DNA from: Clostridium manihotivorum
Lineage (GTDB): Bacteria; Bacillota; Clostridia; Clostridiales; Clostridiaceae
NCBI RefSeq assembly: GCF_004015185.1
Contig: NZ_CP025746.1
Location: 6,093,776-6,157,775, forward strand
Length of the DNA stretch: 64,000 nucleotides
Reading direction: 5' to 3'
In this document: piece by piece, positions 8,463 to 18,371 of the stretch
Layout: each line of letters begins with the position of its first letter
Position numbering within the stretch: the first letter of the stretch is position 1
Notes under the pieces: generated by a model
The model's database searches: none
The model's input: only the letters and a program-made list of their open reading frames with translations
Told to the model about the DNA's origin: nothing
Translations under genes and position numbers: made by a program

Positions 8463-11285
8463 CTATAAATATTTTTTAAGATACTTTCCAGTATATGATT
8501 CTTCAACCTGTACTATCTTTTCTGGAGTTCCATGGCATACTATTGTACCACCCTTTTCTCCACCTTCTGGACCAAGATCAATTATATGATCAGCACATTT
8601 TATCATATCTAAATTGTGCTCAATAACTACTACTGTATTACCGGCATCTACTAGTCTTTGAAGAATTTCTACAAGTCTACTTACATCATCAATATGAAGT
8701 CCTGTAGTTGGCTCATCTAATATATAAAGCGTTCTACCTGTACTTCTCTTTGAAAGTTCAGTAGCAAGTTTTATTCTTTGTGCTTCTCCTCCAGATAACT
8801 GGGTTGACGGCTGACCTAATCTTATATAACCTAGTCCCACATCTTGAAGAGTCTTAAGTTTATTATATATTCTTGGTATATTTTCAAAATAATCAAGTGC
8901 TTCTTCCACTGTCATATTTAATACATCATCAATATTCTTACCTTTATACTTAACTTCTAAAGTTTCCCTGTTGTATCTCTTTCCTTTACAAACTTCACAA
9001 GGCACGTATACATCAGATAAAAACTGCATTTCTATCTTTATTATACCATCGCCGCTACAAGCCTCACATCTTCCACCTTTAACATTGAAAGAAAATCTTC
9101 CTTGCTTATAGCCTCTCATTTTAGCTTCTGTTGTATTTGAGAAAAGTTCTCTTATTATATCAAAGGTTCCAGTGTAAGTAGCTGGGTTAGAACGTGGAGT
9201 TCTTCCTATAGGACTTTGGTCAATATCTATGATTTTATCAATATTTTCATAACCTAATATCTCTTTATGAGCTCCTGGAATAGCCCTTGATTTATTCACT
9301 ATCTTGTGAAGACCCTTATAAAGAATTTCGTTGACCAAGGTACTTTTTCCTGATCCAGACACACCAGTAACCATGGTAAGTGTTCCTAGTGGAATCTTAA
9401 CATTAACATTCTTTAGGTTGTTTTCCTTCGCACCTTTTATAGTTATAAAGTTCCCGTTGCCCTTTCTTCTCTCATTAGGTACTTCAATTTTCTTCTCACC
9501 AGTAAGATACTGACCAGTTATTGAATCCTTAGTATTCTTTATAACATCTATTGGCCCCGCTGCTATTATTTGACCACCATGCTCACCAGCACCTGGTCCA
9601 ATATCAACTATAAAATCTGCTTCTTTCATAGTATCTTCATCATGCTCAACCACTACAAGAGTATTTCCCAGGTCTCTTAAGTGCTTTAACGTAGCAATAA
9701 GTCTATCATTATCTCTTTGGTGAAGCCCTATACTTGGCTCATCAAGTATATATAATACCCCCATCAATTGGGAACCTATTTGAGTTGCTAATCTTATTCT
9801 TTGAGCTTCTCCACCGGATAAAGTACCAGAACTTCTTGCTAGATCTAGGTAGTCTAATCCCACATCTATTAAGAACTTCAATCTTGAATTTATTTCTTTA
9901 ACTATTTGTTCACTTATAGTTTTATTTTTATTTGATAAGTCTAAGGAGTTTATAAACTCTAATTCATCTCTTATGCTCATCTTTGTAAATTGATTTATAT
10001 TTTTATCTCCTACAGTAACAGCTAGAGCTTCAGGTTTTAATCTAGCTCCTTTACACTTAGGACAAGGATTATTACTCATGTATTGCTCTATATCTGACTT
10101 TATTACATCAGAGTTAGTCTCCATGTACCTTCTTTTTAAGGAGTTTATCTCTCCATCAAAGGCGTGATTATACCTACCTAATATTCCTTCTTTAGTGTAG
10201 TCTACTTCTACCTTCTCTCCATTAGTTCCATAAAGTAATAATTCAACTATTTCTCTAGGAAGGTCCTTTATAGGCGTATTTAGATCAAAATTGTACTTTT
10301 TCTCTAATGCCTTTAGAACAGAATAGGTCCAAGCTCCTTCTGCCAATCTTCCTTCACCCCAAGAAGCTATAGCACCTTCCATTACACTCAATTCTTTATT
10401 TGGTATAACAAGATCTTCGTCAATCTCCATCAGAGTACCAAGACCATCACAATGATCACATTTTCCAAAAGGAGTATTGAAGGAAAATAATCTTGGTTCT
10501 AACTCATCTATACTTATGCCACATTCCGCACAAGCAAACTTCTCGCTAAATAATATATCCTGTTCTCCTACCACATTAATTATAACTAATCCCTCAGCTA
10601 ACTTAAGAGCTATTTCTAATGAATCCGTAAGTCTACTTTCTATGTCATCTTTTACAACTAGTCTGTCTATTACAGCCTCAATAGAATGCTTTATATTTTT
10701 TTCTAACTTAACCTCATCCTCTGTTAAATCATAAATTTCTCCATCTATTCTAGCTCTTACAAATCCATTTTTCTTTATATTTTCTAAGACCTTTTCATGA
10801 GTTCCTTTTCTTCCACGTATTATTGGAGCCAATATTTGTATCTTAGTTCTTTCCTCAAAGCTCATTACTTTGTCAACAATCTGATCTATACTTTGTTGCG
10901 ATATAACTTTTCCACACTTCGGACAATGTGGCGTACCAACTCTCGCATAAAGTAGTCTTAGATAGTCATATATCTCAGTTACAGTTCCAACTGTTGAACG
11001 TGGATTCTTACTAGTAGTTTTCTGGTCTATAGATATAGCTGGTGACAAGCCTTCTATAGCCTCTACATCCGGCTTATTCATCTGTCCTAGAAACATTCTA
11101 GCATAGGCTGATAGGGACTCCACATACCTTCTTTGACCTTCTGCATAAAGTGTATCAAAGGCTAGTGAAGACTTTCCTGATCCTGATAATCCCGTAAACA
11201 CAACCAGTTTATCTCTTGGAATCTCTAAAGATACGTTTTTTAGATTATGTACTTTAGCACCCTTTATTACTATCTTATCCTTCAT
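8463..11285 (-). CDS. uvrA: Excinuclease ABC subunit A
   Basis: DNA damage-recognition ATPase of nucleotide excision repair, working as a dimer with UvrB. The 940-residue protein has two ABC modules: Walker A motifs GLSGSGKSS near residue 32 and GVSGSGKST near residue 640, and signature LSGGEAQRI in both halves. Zinc-binding CxxC pairs occur near residues 120 and 250-280, in CPKCKG, and in CEACSGDG with CEVCKG. An AGGAG ribosome site precedes the ATG. In related Firmicutes uvrA directly follows uvrB; here an insertion sequence separates them, but uvrA keeps its own promoter. Confidence 0.98.
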   Translation of the reverse strand: MKDKIVIKGAKVHNLKNVSLEIPRDKLVVFTGLSGSGKSSLAFDTLYAEGQRRYVESLSAYARMFLGQMNKPDVEAIEGLSPAISIDQKTTSKNPRSTVGTVTEIYDYLRLLYARVGTPHCPKCGKVISQQSIDQIVDKVMSFEERTKIQILAPIIRGRKGTHEKVLENIKKNGFVRARIDGEIYDLTEDEVKLEKNIKHSIEAVIDRLVVKDDIESRLTDSLEIALKLAEGLVIINVVGEQDILFSEKFACAECGISIDELEPRLFSFNTPFGKCDHCDGLGTLMEIDEDLVIPNKELSVMEGAIASWGEGRLAEGAWTYSVLKALEKKYNFDLNTPIKDLPREIVELLLYGTNGEKVEVDYTKEGILGRYNHAFDGEINSLKRRYMETNSDVIKSDIEQYMSNNPCPKCKGARLKPEALAVTVGDKNINQFTKMSIRDELEFINSLDLSNKNKTISEQIVKEINSRLKFLIDVGLDYLDLARSSGTLSGGEAQRIRLATQIGSQLMGVLYILDEPSIGLHQRDNDRLIATLKHLRDLGNTLVVVEHDEDTMKEADFIVDIGPGAGEHGGQIIAAGPIDVIKNTKDSITGQYLTGEKKIEVPNERRKGNGNFITIKGAKENNLKNVNVKIPLGTLTMVTGVSGSGKSTLVNEILYKGLHKIVNKSRAIPGAHKEILGYENIDKIIDIDQSPIGRTPRSNPATYTGTFDIIRELFSNTTEAKMRGYKQGRFSFNVKGGRCEACSGDGIIKIEMQFLSDVYVPCEVCKGKRYNRETLEVKYKGKNIDDVLNMTVEEALDYFENIPRIYNKLKTLQDVGLGYIRLGQPSTQLSGGEAQRIKLATELSKRSTGRTLYILDEPTTGLHIDDVSRLVEILQRLVDAGNTVVVIEHNLDMIKCADHIIDLGPEGGEKGGTIVCHGTPEKIVQVEESYTGKYLKKYL

Positions 11286-11426
11286 ATCATTTCTCCTTGC
11301 TTATGTATTATCTATCAAATTTATACCTTTATCATTGGTCAAAGTACTTAGTTACCATTTTTAATTATTTCATTATTGCTCAAATTCTAACCACTTTATT
11401 AAAAATTGGCTAAAAGCACAAAACTT

Positions 11427-11478
11427 TGAACATAAGTTCGCATGTAATTATTTTAATTCTTTAAAATTTATAAGTCAA
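11427..11478 (-). promoter_or_regulatory. LexA-controlled promoter of uvrA
   Basis: On the minus strand TTGACT (11473-11478) and TAAAAT (11450-11455) are 17 bases apart. Ten bases downstream lies CGAACTTATGTTCA (11427-11440), matching the Gram-positive LexA box CGAAC-N4-GTTCG at nine of ten fixed positions. A box covering the transcription start would block initiation until DNA damage inactivates LexA. Confidence 0.8.
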
Positions 11479-11710
11479 CTTTTAGTTAGAAATTTTACAA
11501 ATAAAATGATGGTAAAAAACTTAAAACCCCTTAAATATTTTAATATAATAGTCTCTCGGAATTATGAGTGATTATTATAGTCCTATCGGGGTAGCGTACA
11601 TTAAAAAGTGAATATTATCCAAAGATTTACAGAGAATGTGGAATATTAATAAAAATGCGCATAACTAATAGACATAGCTGCCGCTATGTTTTAAAATAAT
11701 TATGTATTGA

Positions 11711-13194
11711 TTAAGCGGCTTGCAAAATCAATTTTTTGAGATCTGACTCAAAAGGCAGATCCCAGGCATTGAGATGTTGTAGCATCAAGATGTTATAGAG
11801 GCGGCAGTACCACATCTTAGTAGAGCGGTGTCTGCCGCTTTCTAATAGAAAGTCTATTTTTTGTCGTTTATTAGAACGTTCTACGGAAGTTCTTGAATTA
11901 TATTCTACTTTCCATTCTTTACTATACCTTGGTGGGATGTTTATCAATCTTGGATTATCTTTCATTGCCAGATGCACCGTTCTCCCGTATTTGGAATCAG
12001 AACAAGGGTGTTCGCAGGAACATCCATACTTTCTACTTGTTAGAGGACAATGGAATTTGATACGGTGTTTCTTTTTTTCAACACCATCACGATTCATCTT
12101 ACGGCCTGCTCTGCAGACGGGAATACCATCTTTACCAATGATAAAATCATCTTTATATTTAACTTTGATGCCACGTTTCTCATTCAAGTCAATAAACGGA
12201 GTTATTCCTTCTTGCTTGAAGTATTCATAAAATGGCATGGCATCATGAGCAGAGTCGAGAATAATTTTGTCTATTTTAAAGTCATGAAGTAAACTTTTCA
12301 TGCGAAAAAACGCATGGAGAAATCCATGGGAGTCATGCCTTGAGGCTGGCCCAAACAAAGGGAATACTGGAAGATCACTATCAGAATCAGATGCAACAAA
12401 CATGTAGAGATCATATCCATGATAAAAACAGTCTCTTGATGAATCCCAGCCGATGTCACAGTCAGGCTGAGAAAAGAATCTATCGCAAGTACAGTCAGTA
12501 ATACCTTTGGAAATACAATCACATACACGGTGTTTTCGTTCTCTTGCAGAGGTAGCGACTGGTGTGCCATCACCTGCAAGAGCTAAGTTCTCTGTATTGA
12601 TCAGTCCCTTTTGTATAGAAAGATTAAGAAACTCATTTTTATATAAATTAAAAAGGGAACTATAAGGTTGTTCATCACTTAAAAAGATACTCCTTGTAAT
12701 TCTTTTAATAGTTGTTCTACTGTTGTCTTTTCAACTGGATCAGCTTTTAAACCTTTCTTTTTAGGTTTTTTTACAGAAGTTTTTAAAGGTTGTAACTGAG
12801 ATGAAAGATTGTTATTATCAGAATCCCATAAGCGGCTAAAGAAGTCATAAAAAGTACCAACACCAGGAGTGTCGCCTACTTCAAATCCGCTCAATATAGC
12901 ATAAAGAGGGTTGATCTTAAGTTGTGCAACCCAATCAGTTACTGAAGTAACTTTAAAATCAATAGATAAAAGATATGATCTATGCATACAAGAAGGATTT
13001 CTCGGCTTCGGACCGAAAATGGAATATTTATTTTTCAGATGTATTTCAGTATATGAGAGGTCTAGGTTCCAGAAACGATCAATGATATCCCAGGTAGAAC
13101 GCGCGATAGCATCCGGATTAGGATAATATTTACGAAGCATTTCAACAACAAATTTTTGATAGGCGGAATGGCCGCCAGAGTAAACAGGTAACAT
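11711..13194 (-). pseudogene. DDE transposase with a single frameshift
   Basis: The reading frame opens at an ATG at 13192-13194 behind GGAGGAG and runs 171 codons to a stop at 12679-12681. The homologous reading continues in the -1 frame from about 12680 to 11711 without interruption (SDEQPYSSLF onward, then LALAGDGTPVATS, DLPVFPLFGPASRHDS, and the C-terminal EYNSRTSVERSNKRQKIDF block with the last catalytic acidic residue). The break is in a run of five T on the coding strand (12681-12685); six T would restore one frame of about 495 codons. So it is either a one-base loss or a programmed -1 slip. Confidence 0.8.
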
Positions 13195-13304
13195 TAAAAA
13201 TCTCCTCCAATCGAAAAATATACCTTATATTTAAGGGGCGCGTAGCGCCGCATTTTTCGATATTTTTGTCAAGTGCTTTTAACAAAAAAGTGGGGGATTT
13301 CAAT

Positions 13305-13349
13305 AAAAAAGGAATCTTTAAGCCAGATAAATCAAGGCTTAAAGATTCC
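13305..13349 (-). terminator. Terminator inside the right end of the IS
   Basis: A 14-bp perfect stem (13311-13324 with 13336-13349) is followed on the minus strand by TTTTTT (13305-13310). It stops transcripts entering from uvrB, protecting the transposase from read-through and cutting uvrA off from any uvrB message. Confidence 0.85.
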
Positions 13350-13452
13350 GAGAGATTATTATATACCTAGGGGGTAAATATAAAGCATATTAGTATAATT
13401 GATGTTAAAACTTGTTAATTAACCCTAAACCAACTGGTTATTCTGCTATTTT

Positions 13453-15423
13453 TTAAGCTTTTTTCTTTAATGCATTAATTAAGTCTCTTAATTCAGCGGC
13501 TCTTTCAAATTGTAAGTTCTTTGCAGCATCCTTCATCTCTGCCTCATACTTGGCAATAAGAACCTTAGGATCTTCATCAATCTTATTGGCTTTAACTGCC
13601 TTATACTCTACTTGTTCCTCAGATACCTTAGTAGCTTCCATAACATCTCTAACATCTTTAATAATGGTCGTTGGTACAATTCCATGTTCCTCATTGTACT
13701 TCATTTGTATTTCTCTTCTTCTGTTAGTTTCTCTAATAGCCTTATCCATGGATCTAGTTATTGTATCAGCATACATTATTACTTTACTTTCAGCATTTCT
13801 TGCAGCTCTACCTATAGTTTGTATAAGTGAAGTTTCAGATCTCAAGAAACCTTCTTTATCAGCATCCAGAATAGCAACCAGCGCTACCTCTGGTATGTCA
13901 AGCCCTTCTCTTAAAAGGTTTATACCTACTAACACATCTACCTCACCAAGTCTCAAAGATCGAATTGTCTTCATACGCTCTATTGTTTCAACATCTGAGT
14001 GCATATATGTAGTATTTACTCCCAAATCTTTCAGATATTTAGTTAGATCTTCCGCCATTCTCTTAGTCAGTGTAGTAACAAGAACTCTAAATCCATCACT
14101 TATAGTCTTCTGAATCTCGCCATATAGGTCATCTATCTGTCCCTCAACAGGCTTTACAACAATTTCTGGATCTAAAAGACCTGTAGGTCTAATTATCTGT
14201 TCAGCAATATTTGTAGCATGATCCACTTCATACTGCGCTGGCGTTGCAGATACAAAAACCACTTGATTTATCTTTTGCTCAAATTCCTCAAACTTAAGAG
14301 GTCTATTGTCATAAGCACTTGGCAGTCTAAATCCGTACTCAACCAAAGCCGTTTTTCTAGATCTATCTCCCCCGTACATAGCTTTCACCTGAGGCAAAGT
14401 AACATGACTCTCATCTATAAAAAGCAAGAAGTCTTCTGGAAAGTAGTCTATCAAAGTTTTAGGTGGAGTTCCTGGATCTCTACCATCAAGTATTCTTGAA
14501 TAGTTCTCTATTCCACTACAGTAGCCTACCTCTCGTATCATTTCAATGTCAAAGTTCGTCCTTTGTCTTAATCTTTGAGCTTCTAAAAGCTTATCCTGTG
14601 CATTTAGCTCTTTTAATCTTTCTTCAAGTTCATCTTCAATTCTTCTTATTGATGCATCAATCTTTTCCTTAGACGTAGCAAAGTGGGATGCTGGTGAAAT
14701 CGATATATGATTTCTCTCCCCTATTATTTTTCCTGTAAGAACGTCAAACTCTCTAATTCTATCTATTTCATCTCCAAAAAACTCTATTCTAATACCTTTA
14801 TTTGAATAAGATGCTGGTATAATATCCAAGGAGTCTCCTCTAACTCTAAAGGTTCCTCTTGCAAAATCTATATCATTTCTTTCATACTGTATCTCAATAA
14901 GCTTTTTTATTATGTCATTTCTATCTTTAACCATACCAGGTCTTAATGAAATAGTTAACTTAGAATATTCGTCGGGGTCTCCAAGTCCATATATACAAGA
15001 TACTGAGGCTACTATTATAACATCTCTTCTTTCTAGCAATGCAGAAGTGGCTGAATGTCGTAGTTTATCTATCTCATCGTTGATAGATGCATCTTTCTCT
15101 ATAAACGTATCTGTCTGTGCTACATACGCTTCCGGTTGATAATAATCATAGTAAGATACAAAGTACTCAACTATGTTATTAGGAAAAAATTCTTTAAATT
15201 CTTCACATAACTGAGCAGCTAGTGTTTTGTTATGTGCTAATATCAAGGTTGGTCTTTGAACTCTATTAATTATATTTGCCATTGTAAAAGTCTTACCAGA
15301 GCCTGTTACTCCAAGGAGTATTTGTCCTCTGTCACCATTGTTTAGTGATTCAACCAAACTATCAATTGCTTGAGGTTGGTCTCCAGTTGGTTTAAATTTT
15401 GATACTATTTGAAATTCTGGCAT
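13453..15423 (-). CDS. uvrB: Excinuclease ABC subunit B
   Basis: Helicase-like damage-verification subunit of nucleotide excision repair. Walker A GVTGSGKTF is near residue 40, followed by the beta-hairpin region VSYYDYYQPEAYV, the helicase motif IDESHVTLPQV, the QTIGRAARN motif VI, and a C-terminal UVR motif (YEAEMKDAAKNLQFERAAELRD-like). The ATG at 15421-15423 is chosen because GGAGG (15431-15435) lies seven bases upstream; an ATG at 15439-15441 would precede the ribosome site. The protein is 656 residues, normal for UvrB. Confidence 0.98.
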   Translation of the reverse strand: MPEFQIVSKFKPTGDQPQAIDSLVESLNNGDRGQILLGVTGSGKTFTMANIINRVQRPTLILAHNKTLAAQLCEEFKEFFPNNIVEYFVSYYDYYQPEAYVAQTDTFIEKDASINDEIDKLRHSATSALLERRDVIIVASVSCIYGLGDPDEYSKLTISLRPGMVKDRNDIIKKLIEIQYERNDIDFARGTFRVRGDSLDIIPASYSNKGIRIEFFGDEIDRIREFDVLTGKIIGERNHISISPASHFATSKEKIDASIRRIEDELEERLKELNAQDKLLEAQRLRQRTNFDIEMIREVGYCSGIENYSRILDGRDPGTPPKTLIDYFPEDFLLFIDESHVTLPQVKAMYGGDRSRKTALVEYGFRLPSAYDNRPLKFEEFEQKINQVVFVSATPAQYEVDHATNIAEQIIRPTGLLDPEIVVKPVEGQIDDLYGEIQKTISDGFRVLVTTLTKRMAEDLTKYLKDLGVNTTYMHSDVETIERMKTIRSLRLGEVDVLVGINLLREGLDIPEVALVAILDADKEGFLRSETSLIQTIGRAARNAESKVIMYADTITRSMDKAIRETNRRREIQMKYNEEHGIVPTTIIKDVRDVMEATKVSEEQVEYKAVKANKIDEDPKVLIAKYEAEMKDAAKNLQFERAAELRDLINALKKKA

Positions 15424-15434
15424 AAGTATACCTC

Positions 15435-15487
15435 CGTACATACATTCGTATAATCCTATTTTATTCTTTTATTCATTTTCAAGTCAA
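15435..15487 (-). promoter_or_regulatory. uvrB promoter with degenerate LexA box
   Basis: On the minus strand TTGACT (15482-15487) and TAAAAT (15458-15463) are 18 bases apart. CGAATGTATGTACG (15435-15448) matches eight of ten fixed LexA-box positions and lies at the same distance below the -10 box as the box at uvrA. The shared geometry makes SOS control likely, though binding would be weaker. Confidence 0.6.
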
Positions 15488-15556
15488 TAGTAAGTATAAT
15501 AAAATACAACTACAAAATACCATTTATCTAAAATAACACTATATTTATACTTTGTA

Positions 15557-15604
15557 AAATAAAAACCTAACAACAATGTAGTGTAGATGTACATTATAGT
15601 TAGG
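15557..15604 (-). terminator. Terminator of the ftsEX-ctp-minJ-like operon
   Basis: On the minus strand a stem beginning CCTAAC pairs with GTTAGG (15566-15604), with AATGTA/TACATT inside, and is followed by TTTTTATTTT. It lies about 110 bases after the last stop of the operon. Confidence 0.8.
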
Positions 15605-15616
15605 CTTGATTTAGGG

Positions 15617-15705
15617 TGTACCACTTCATATTGAATTCATATTTTTAAGCTCTCCTCTCAGAATCCAGAGGAACTTTAAAAATAGTTACGGATTAAAGTG
15701 GTACA
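15617..15705. repeat. Long imperfect stem-loop in the 3' untranslated region
   Basis: Ten perfect base pairs (15617-15626 with 15696-15705, TGTACCACTT and its complement) close an 89-base structure. Inside, TTTTTAA pairs with TTAAAAA and CCTCT with AGAGG around 15640-15680. It lies between the stop of the MinJ-like gene and that operon's terminator. No known RNA family was recognised. Confidence 0.5.
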
Positions 15706-15716
15706 TCTTTATTAAT

Positions 15717-16988
15717 TTACTTATCTTTATTTTTCAGCTTATCTAAAATATCATTAAAGCTTTGCTTATCGTAATTTATCATATCTTTATCATTGACAAC
15801 TTTAGGAACTAATATAACTCCTAATCTCTTATTCTCTACTTGATTTATTAATATATTTTTTATAGAGCCTTTTCTATTTTTTATCTTCATATCTACAGTT
15901 AAATAACTTTCTTTTATAAGCTTATATGCATGAAGTTCATTAACTACCTTTTCTTCGTTTATAGCTAGAATCTTATCTCCACTCTTTACACCAGCACTTT
16001 GCGCTGGTGAATTTGGTGAAACATCAAGTATAGAGATTCCTTCCTCATCACTGACAAACACTGGTTCTTTTCTTTGTTCTAAAACATTCTGATATTTCAA
16101 CATAACTTCGTGAGCTAAAGGCATCAAGACAAGCCCCACAACTTGGAATACAAGTCCAAGATCGCCAAGTTGTCCAACTAAAATCATTATTAATCCATAT
16201 AAGAATATTCCTACTCCAGAGCCTCTAACTTTCTCCTTCTTATTACTAGTAAAAGTAACAGAGGAATAGCCTATAACTCCATAGAACGGAACCAAAGATA
16301 TCACTGCCGTTTCCATTATTTTCTTAAAGCTTTCACCTTGGATAAGTGGCCACCAGCTTGGGTTTGCTATCTCTACTGTACCAGTATCGATAGTACCTTT
16401 CATTAATATAATTAAAGCTAGTGGTATGGCCCAATGCCTTTTTAGAGCAAACCCACCAAGTATTCTGCCATCTTTGTTAGTAAATACAGGTATAGCTCCT
16501 CTGTCACCATCGAAGCTTACTAATATTCCTTCAATTATATGTAACACACCTACAAAAGTAATTAAAGAAACTACATTAATATTTAGAGGTGATTCCATAT
16601 TCATTGATGCATATATAGAATTCAATATTATAGTTACAATTCCAAGCAAAGCTGCAGAATATGAAAAGCAAAAAAATCTTGGTTTATAAAACATTAGTAA
16701 AAGTGATACCATGAATAAGATACCAATTCCAGAGTTCTTATCAAAAACAACCCCAAGATAGGTAAGTATTATACTCCCCAAAGCTCCCGCAAGTATCCCT
16801 AATACTATCTGTGATAAAGTAAGTTCTAGGGGAGAGTTGAAGCTCTCCCCTAATATCATTCTTTGCATAAATGCATTTTTTCTATTTTGCATATAGAACA
16901 TTACAGCAAGTAATGTTAATATCAAGGCATATTGGGGGTCCACAATTGCATAAGCTAGAGATCTAAGGGTATATATCGCTAAATCCAT
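15717..16988 (-). CDS. Polytopic membrane protein with PDZ domain, MinJ-like
   Basis: The 423-residue protein has about eight hydrophobic segments in its first 290 residues and a C-terminal PDZ domain (EEGISILDVSPNSPAQSAGVKSGD region, about residues 310-390). Size, topology and position next to ftsEX, ctp and uvrBA match Bacillus MinJ, the adaptor between DivIVA and the MinCD division inhibitor. That role is inferred from synteny and architecture and not proven by sequence. AGGAGG lies eight bases upstream of the ATG, and the gene follows ctp by 12 bases, so it is co-transcribed. Confidence 0.75.
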   Translation of the reverse strand: MDLAIYTLRSLAYAIVDPQYALILTLLAVMFYMQNRKNAFMQRMILGESFNSPLELTLSQIVLGILAGALGSIILTYLGVVFDKNSGIGILFMVSLLLMFYKPRFFCFSYSAALLGIVTIILNSIYASMNMESPLNINVVSLITFVGVLHIIEGILVSFDGDRGAIPVFTNKDGRILGGFALKRHWAIPLALIILMKGTIDTGTVEIANPSWWPLIQGESFKKIMETAVISLVPFYGVIGYSSVTFTSNKKEKVRGSGVGIFLYGLIMILVGQLGDLGLVFQVVGLVLMPLAHEVMLKYQNVLEQRKEPVFVSDEEGISILDVSPNSPAQSAGVKSGDKILAINEEKVVNELHAYKLIKESYLTVDMKIKNRKGSIKNILINQVENKRLGVILVPKVVNDKDMINYDKQSFNDILDKLKNKDK

Positions 16989-17000
16989 GTGGATATCCTC

Positions 17001-18290
17001 CTATTTCATCTTTTCTTGTAATACCTCAAATGCTTTACTAAATTGAGGATCTTTTGATCTATCATATGGTTTTGAGAGTAAATCCTTTGGATACTCCACC
17101 ACTATATCAGGCTTAATACCCTTTTTATGAATATTTTCACCACTTGGTGTATAGTACTTAGAAATAGTCACCTTTAGTGCAGTACCTTTATCTAGTGAAG
17201 GCATATACTTTTCCTTATATGGTGTATCATCACTAAACACTACTTGAACAACACCCTTTCCAAAGGTTGTTGTTCCTATAAGAGTTCCTATCTTATAGTC
17301 TCTTATTGCCCCTGAAGTTATTTCTGAAGCACTAGCAGAATTGCCATTTACTAGCACAACCAAAGGCATTCCTATTGCTATACCACCTTTTGATTCGCTT
17401 TTGTTTTCGTTTTTATATTTATCTATTGTGGATACTATAGTCTTTCCCTTTGGAATGAAATTTGATACTACATTTACACACTCATCTAGATAACCACCTG
17501 GGTTGTCTCTTAAGTCTAATATCAAGCCTTTCATTCCTTTGCCTTCAAGCTCTTTAAGTTTATTAGTGAAATCCTTAGATGTATCTTCTTCAAAACCAGC
17601 TATCTGTATATATCCAGTTTTGCTATCTATCATCTCACCTTTTACCGAATCAATCTTTACCACATCTCTAACAGCTTTAACATCGAAAGTTCCTTTACCT
17701 TCTCTTGAAACAGTAAGCTTAACTTCAGACTTAGTAGTTCCTTTCATCATAGAAACAGCCTTATCAAGTTCTTTCCCAGATACTGCTGTATCATTTACTT
17801 TTAAAATAAAATCTCCTGGTAAAAGTCCAGCTTTCTTTGCGGGTGAATTATCAAAAACTCCTGAAATTGCAATTTTATCATCTTTGGGCTCTACTTGAAT
17901 TCCAAGTCCCATATAATTTCCTTTACTTTGTTCAGCAAAACTTTGATAATCCTTCTTATCCATAAATACTGTATATGGATCTTCTAGAGCTTCTGTCATA
18001 CCCTTTATAGCACCTTCAACCAGCTTAGAATCATCTATAGGACCATCATAATTTTTGTAAAGAATATCTCTTACTTCAAATAAAGATTTAAACTTTGACA
18101 AATCATTTACTCCTGCAAGTGATGCTGCAACTGCCTTATCATTTAGTGCTGGGGTAAAACCTTTAAATGCCACTAGATTTCCTAGATAAAATGATCCTGC
18201 ATTTGTAACTAGTAATGCTGCTACAATTATAGCTACTACTCCTAATCTCTTTTTGTTGGTCTTCTTCTTATCTTCGCTGTCATTGACCAT
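17001..18290 (-). CDS. ctpB: S41-family carboxyl-terminal processing protease
   Basis: Membrane-anchored serine protease with an N-terminal transmembrane helix (residues 16-37), a PDZ domain (about 115-195; GIFDNSPAKKAGLLPGD-like) and an S41 catalytic domain. The Ser-Lys dyad is visible in NGNSASASEITSG and TTFGKGVVQ. Family members trim exported proteins; in Bacillus CtpB acts in sporulation signalling across the spore membranes. The 429-residue length is normal. Position between ftsX and the MinJ-like gene is the arrangement seen around Bacillus ctpB, which supports the symbol, though CtpA-like naming would be equally fair. Confidence 0.88.
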   Translation of the reverse strand: MVNDSEDKKKTNKKRLGVVAIIVAALLVTNAGSFYLGNLVAFKGFTPALNDKAVAASLAGVNDLSKFKSLFEVRDILYKNYDGPIDDSKLVEGAIKGMTEALEDPYTVFMDKKDYQSFAEQSKGNYMGLGIQVEPKDDKIAISGVFDNSPAKKAGLLPGDFILKVNDTAVSGKELDKAVSMMKGTTKSEVKLTVSREGKGTFDVKAVRDVVKIDSVKGEMIDSKTGYIQIAGFEEDTSKDFTNKLKELEGKGMKGLILDLRDNPGGYLDECVNVVSNFIPKGKTIVSTIDKYKNENKSESKGGIAIGMPLVVLVNGNSASASEITSGAIRDYKIGTLIGTTTFGKGVVQVVFSDDTPYKEKYMPSLDKGTALKVTISKYYTPSGENIHKKGIKPDIVVEYPKDLLSKPYDRSKDPQFSKAFEVLQEKMK

Positions 18291-18371
18291 ATGTATTCAC
18301 CCTTTCTGAGCAACTGTCTTTCCTATAATTATATTCTTGTCTTAATAATTTATTCTATTCTTATTTTTAAA

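Larger units (their letters stand above)
11548..13359 (-). mobile_element. IS1182-like insertion sequence between uvrB and uvrA
   Basis: The 1812-bp element has 15-bp terminal inverted repeats with one mismatch (left 11548-11562, right 13345-13359; core TCTCTCGGAAT). It is flanked by the four-base palindromic duplication TATA (11544-11547 and 13360-13363). Length, 4-bp palindromic duplication and transposase size fit the IS1182 family, although family assignment rests on these features and not on a search. It carries one frameshifted transposase gene, and its right end contains an inward-facing terminator. Base composition looks less AT-rich than the host flanks. Confidence 0.85.

Noticed and set aside
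13550..14113. 187-codon plus-strand frame opposite uvrB
   Set aside because: It lies wholly inside a certain uvrB reading frame, has no ribosome site or domain, and its serine/isoleucine-rich content is typical of an antisense shadow.
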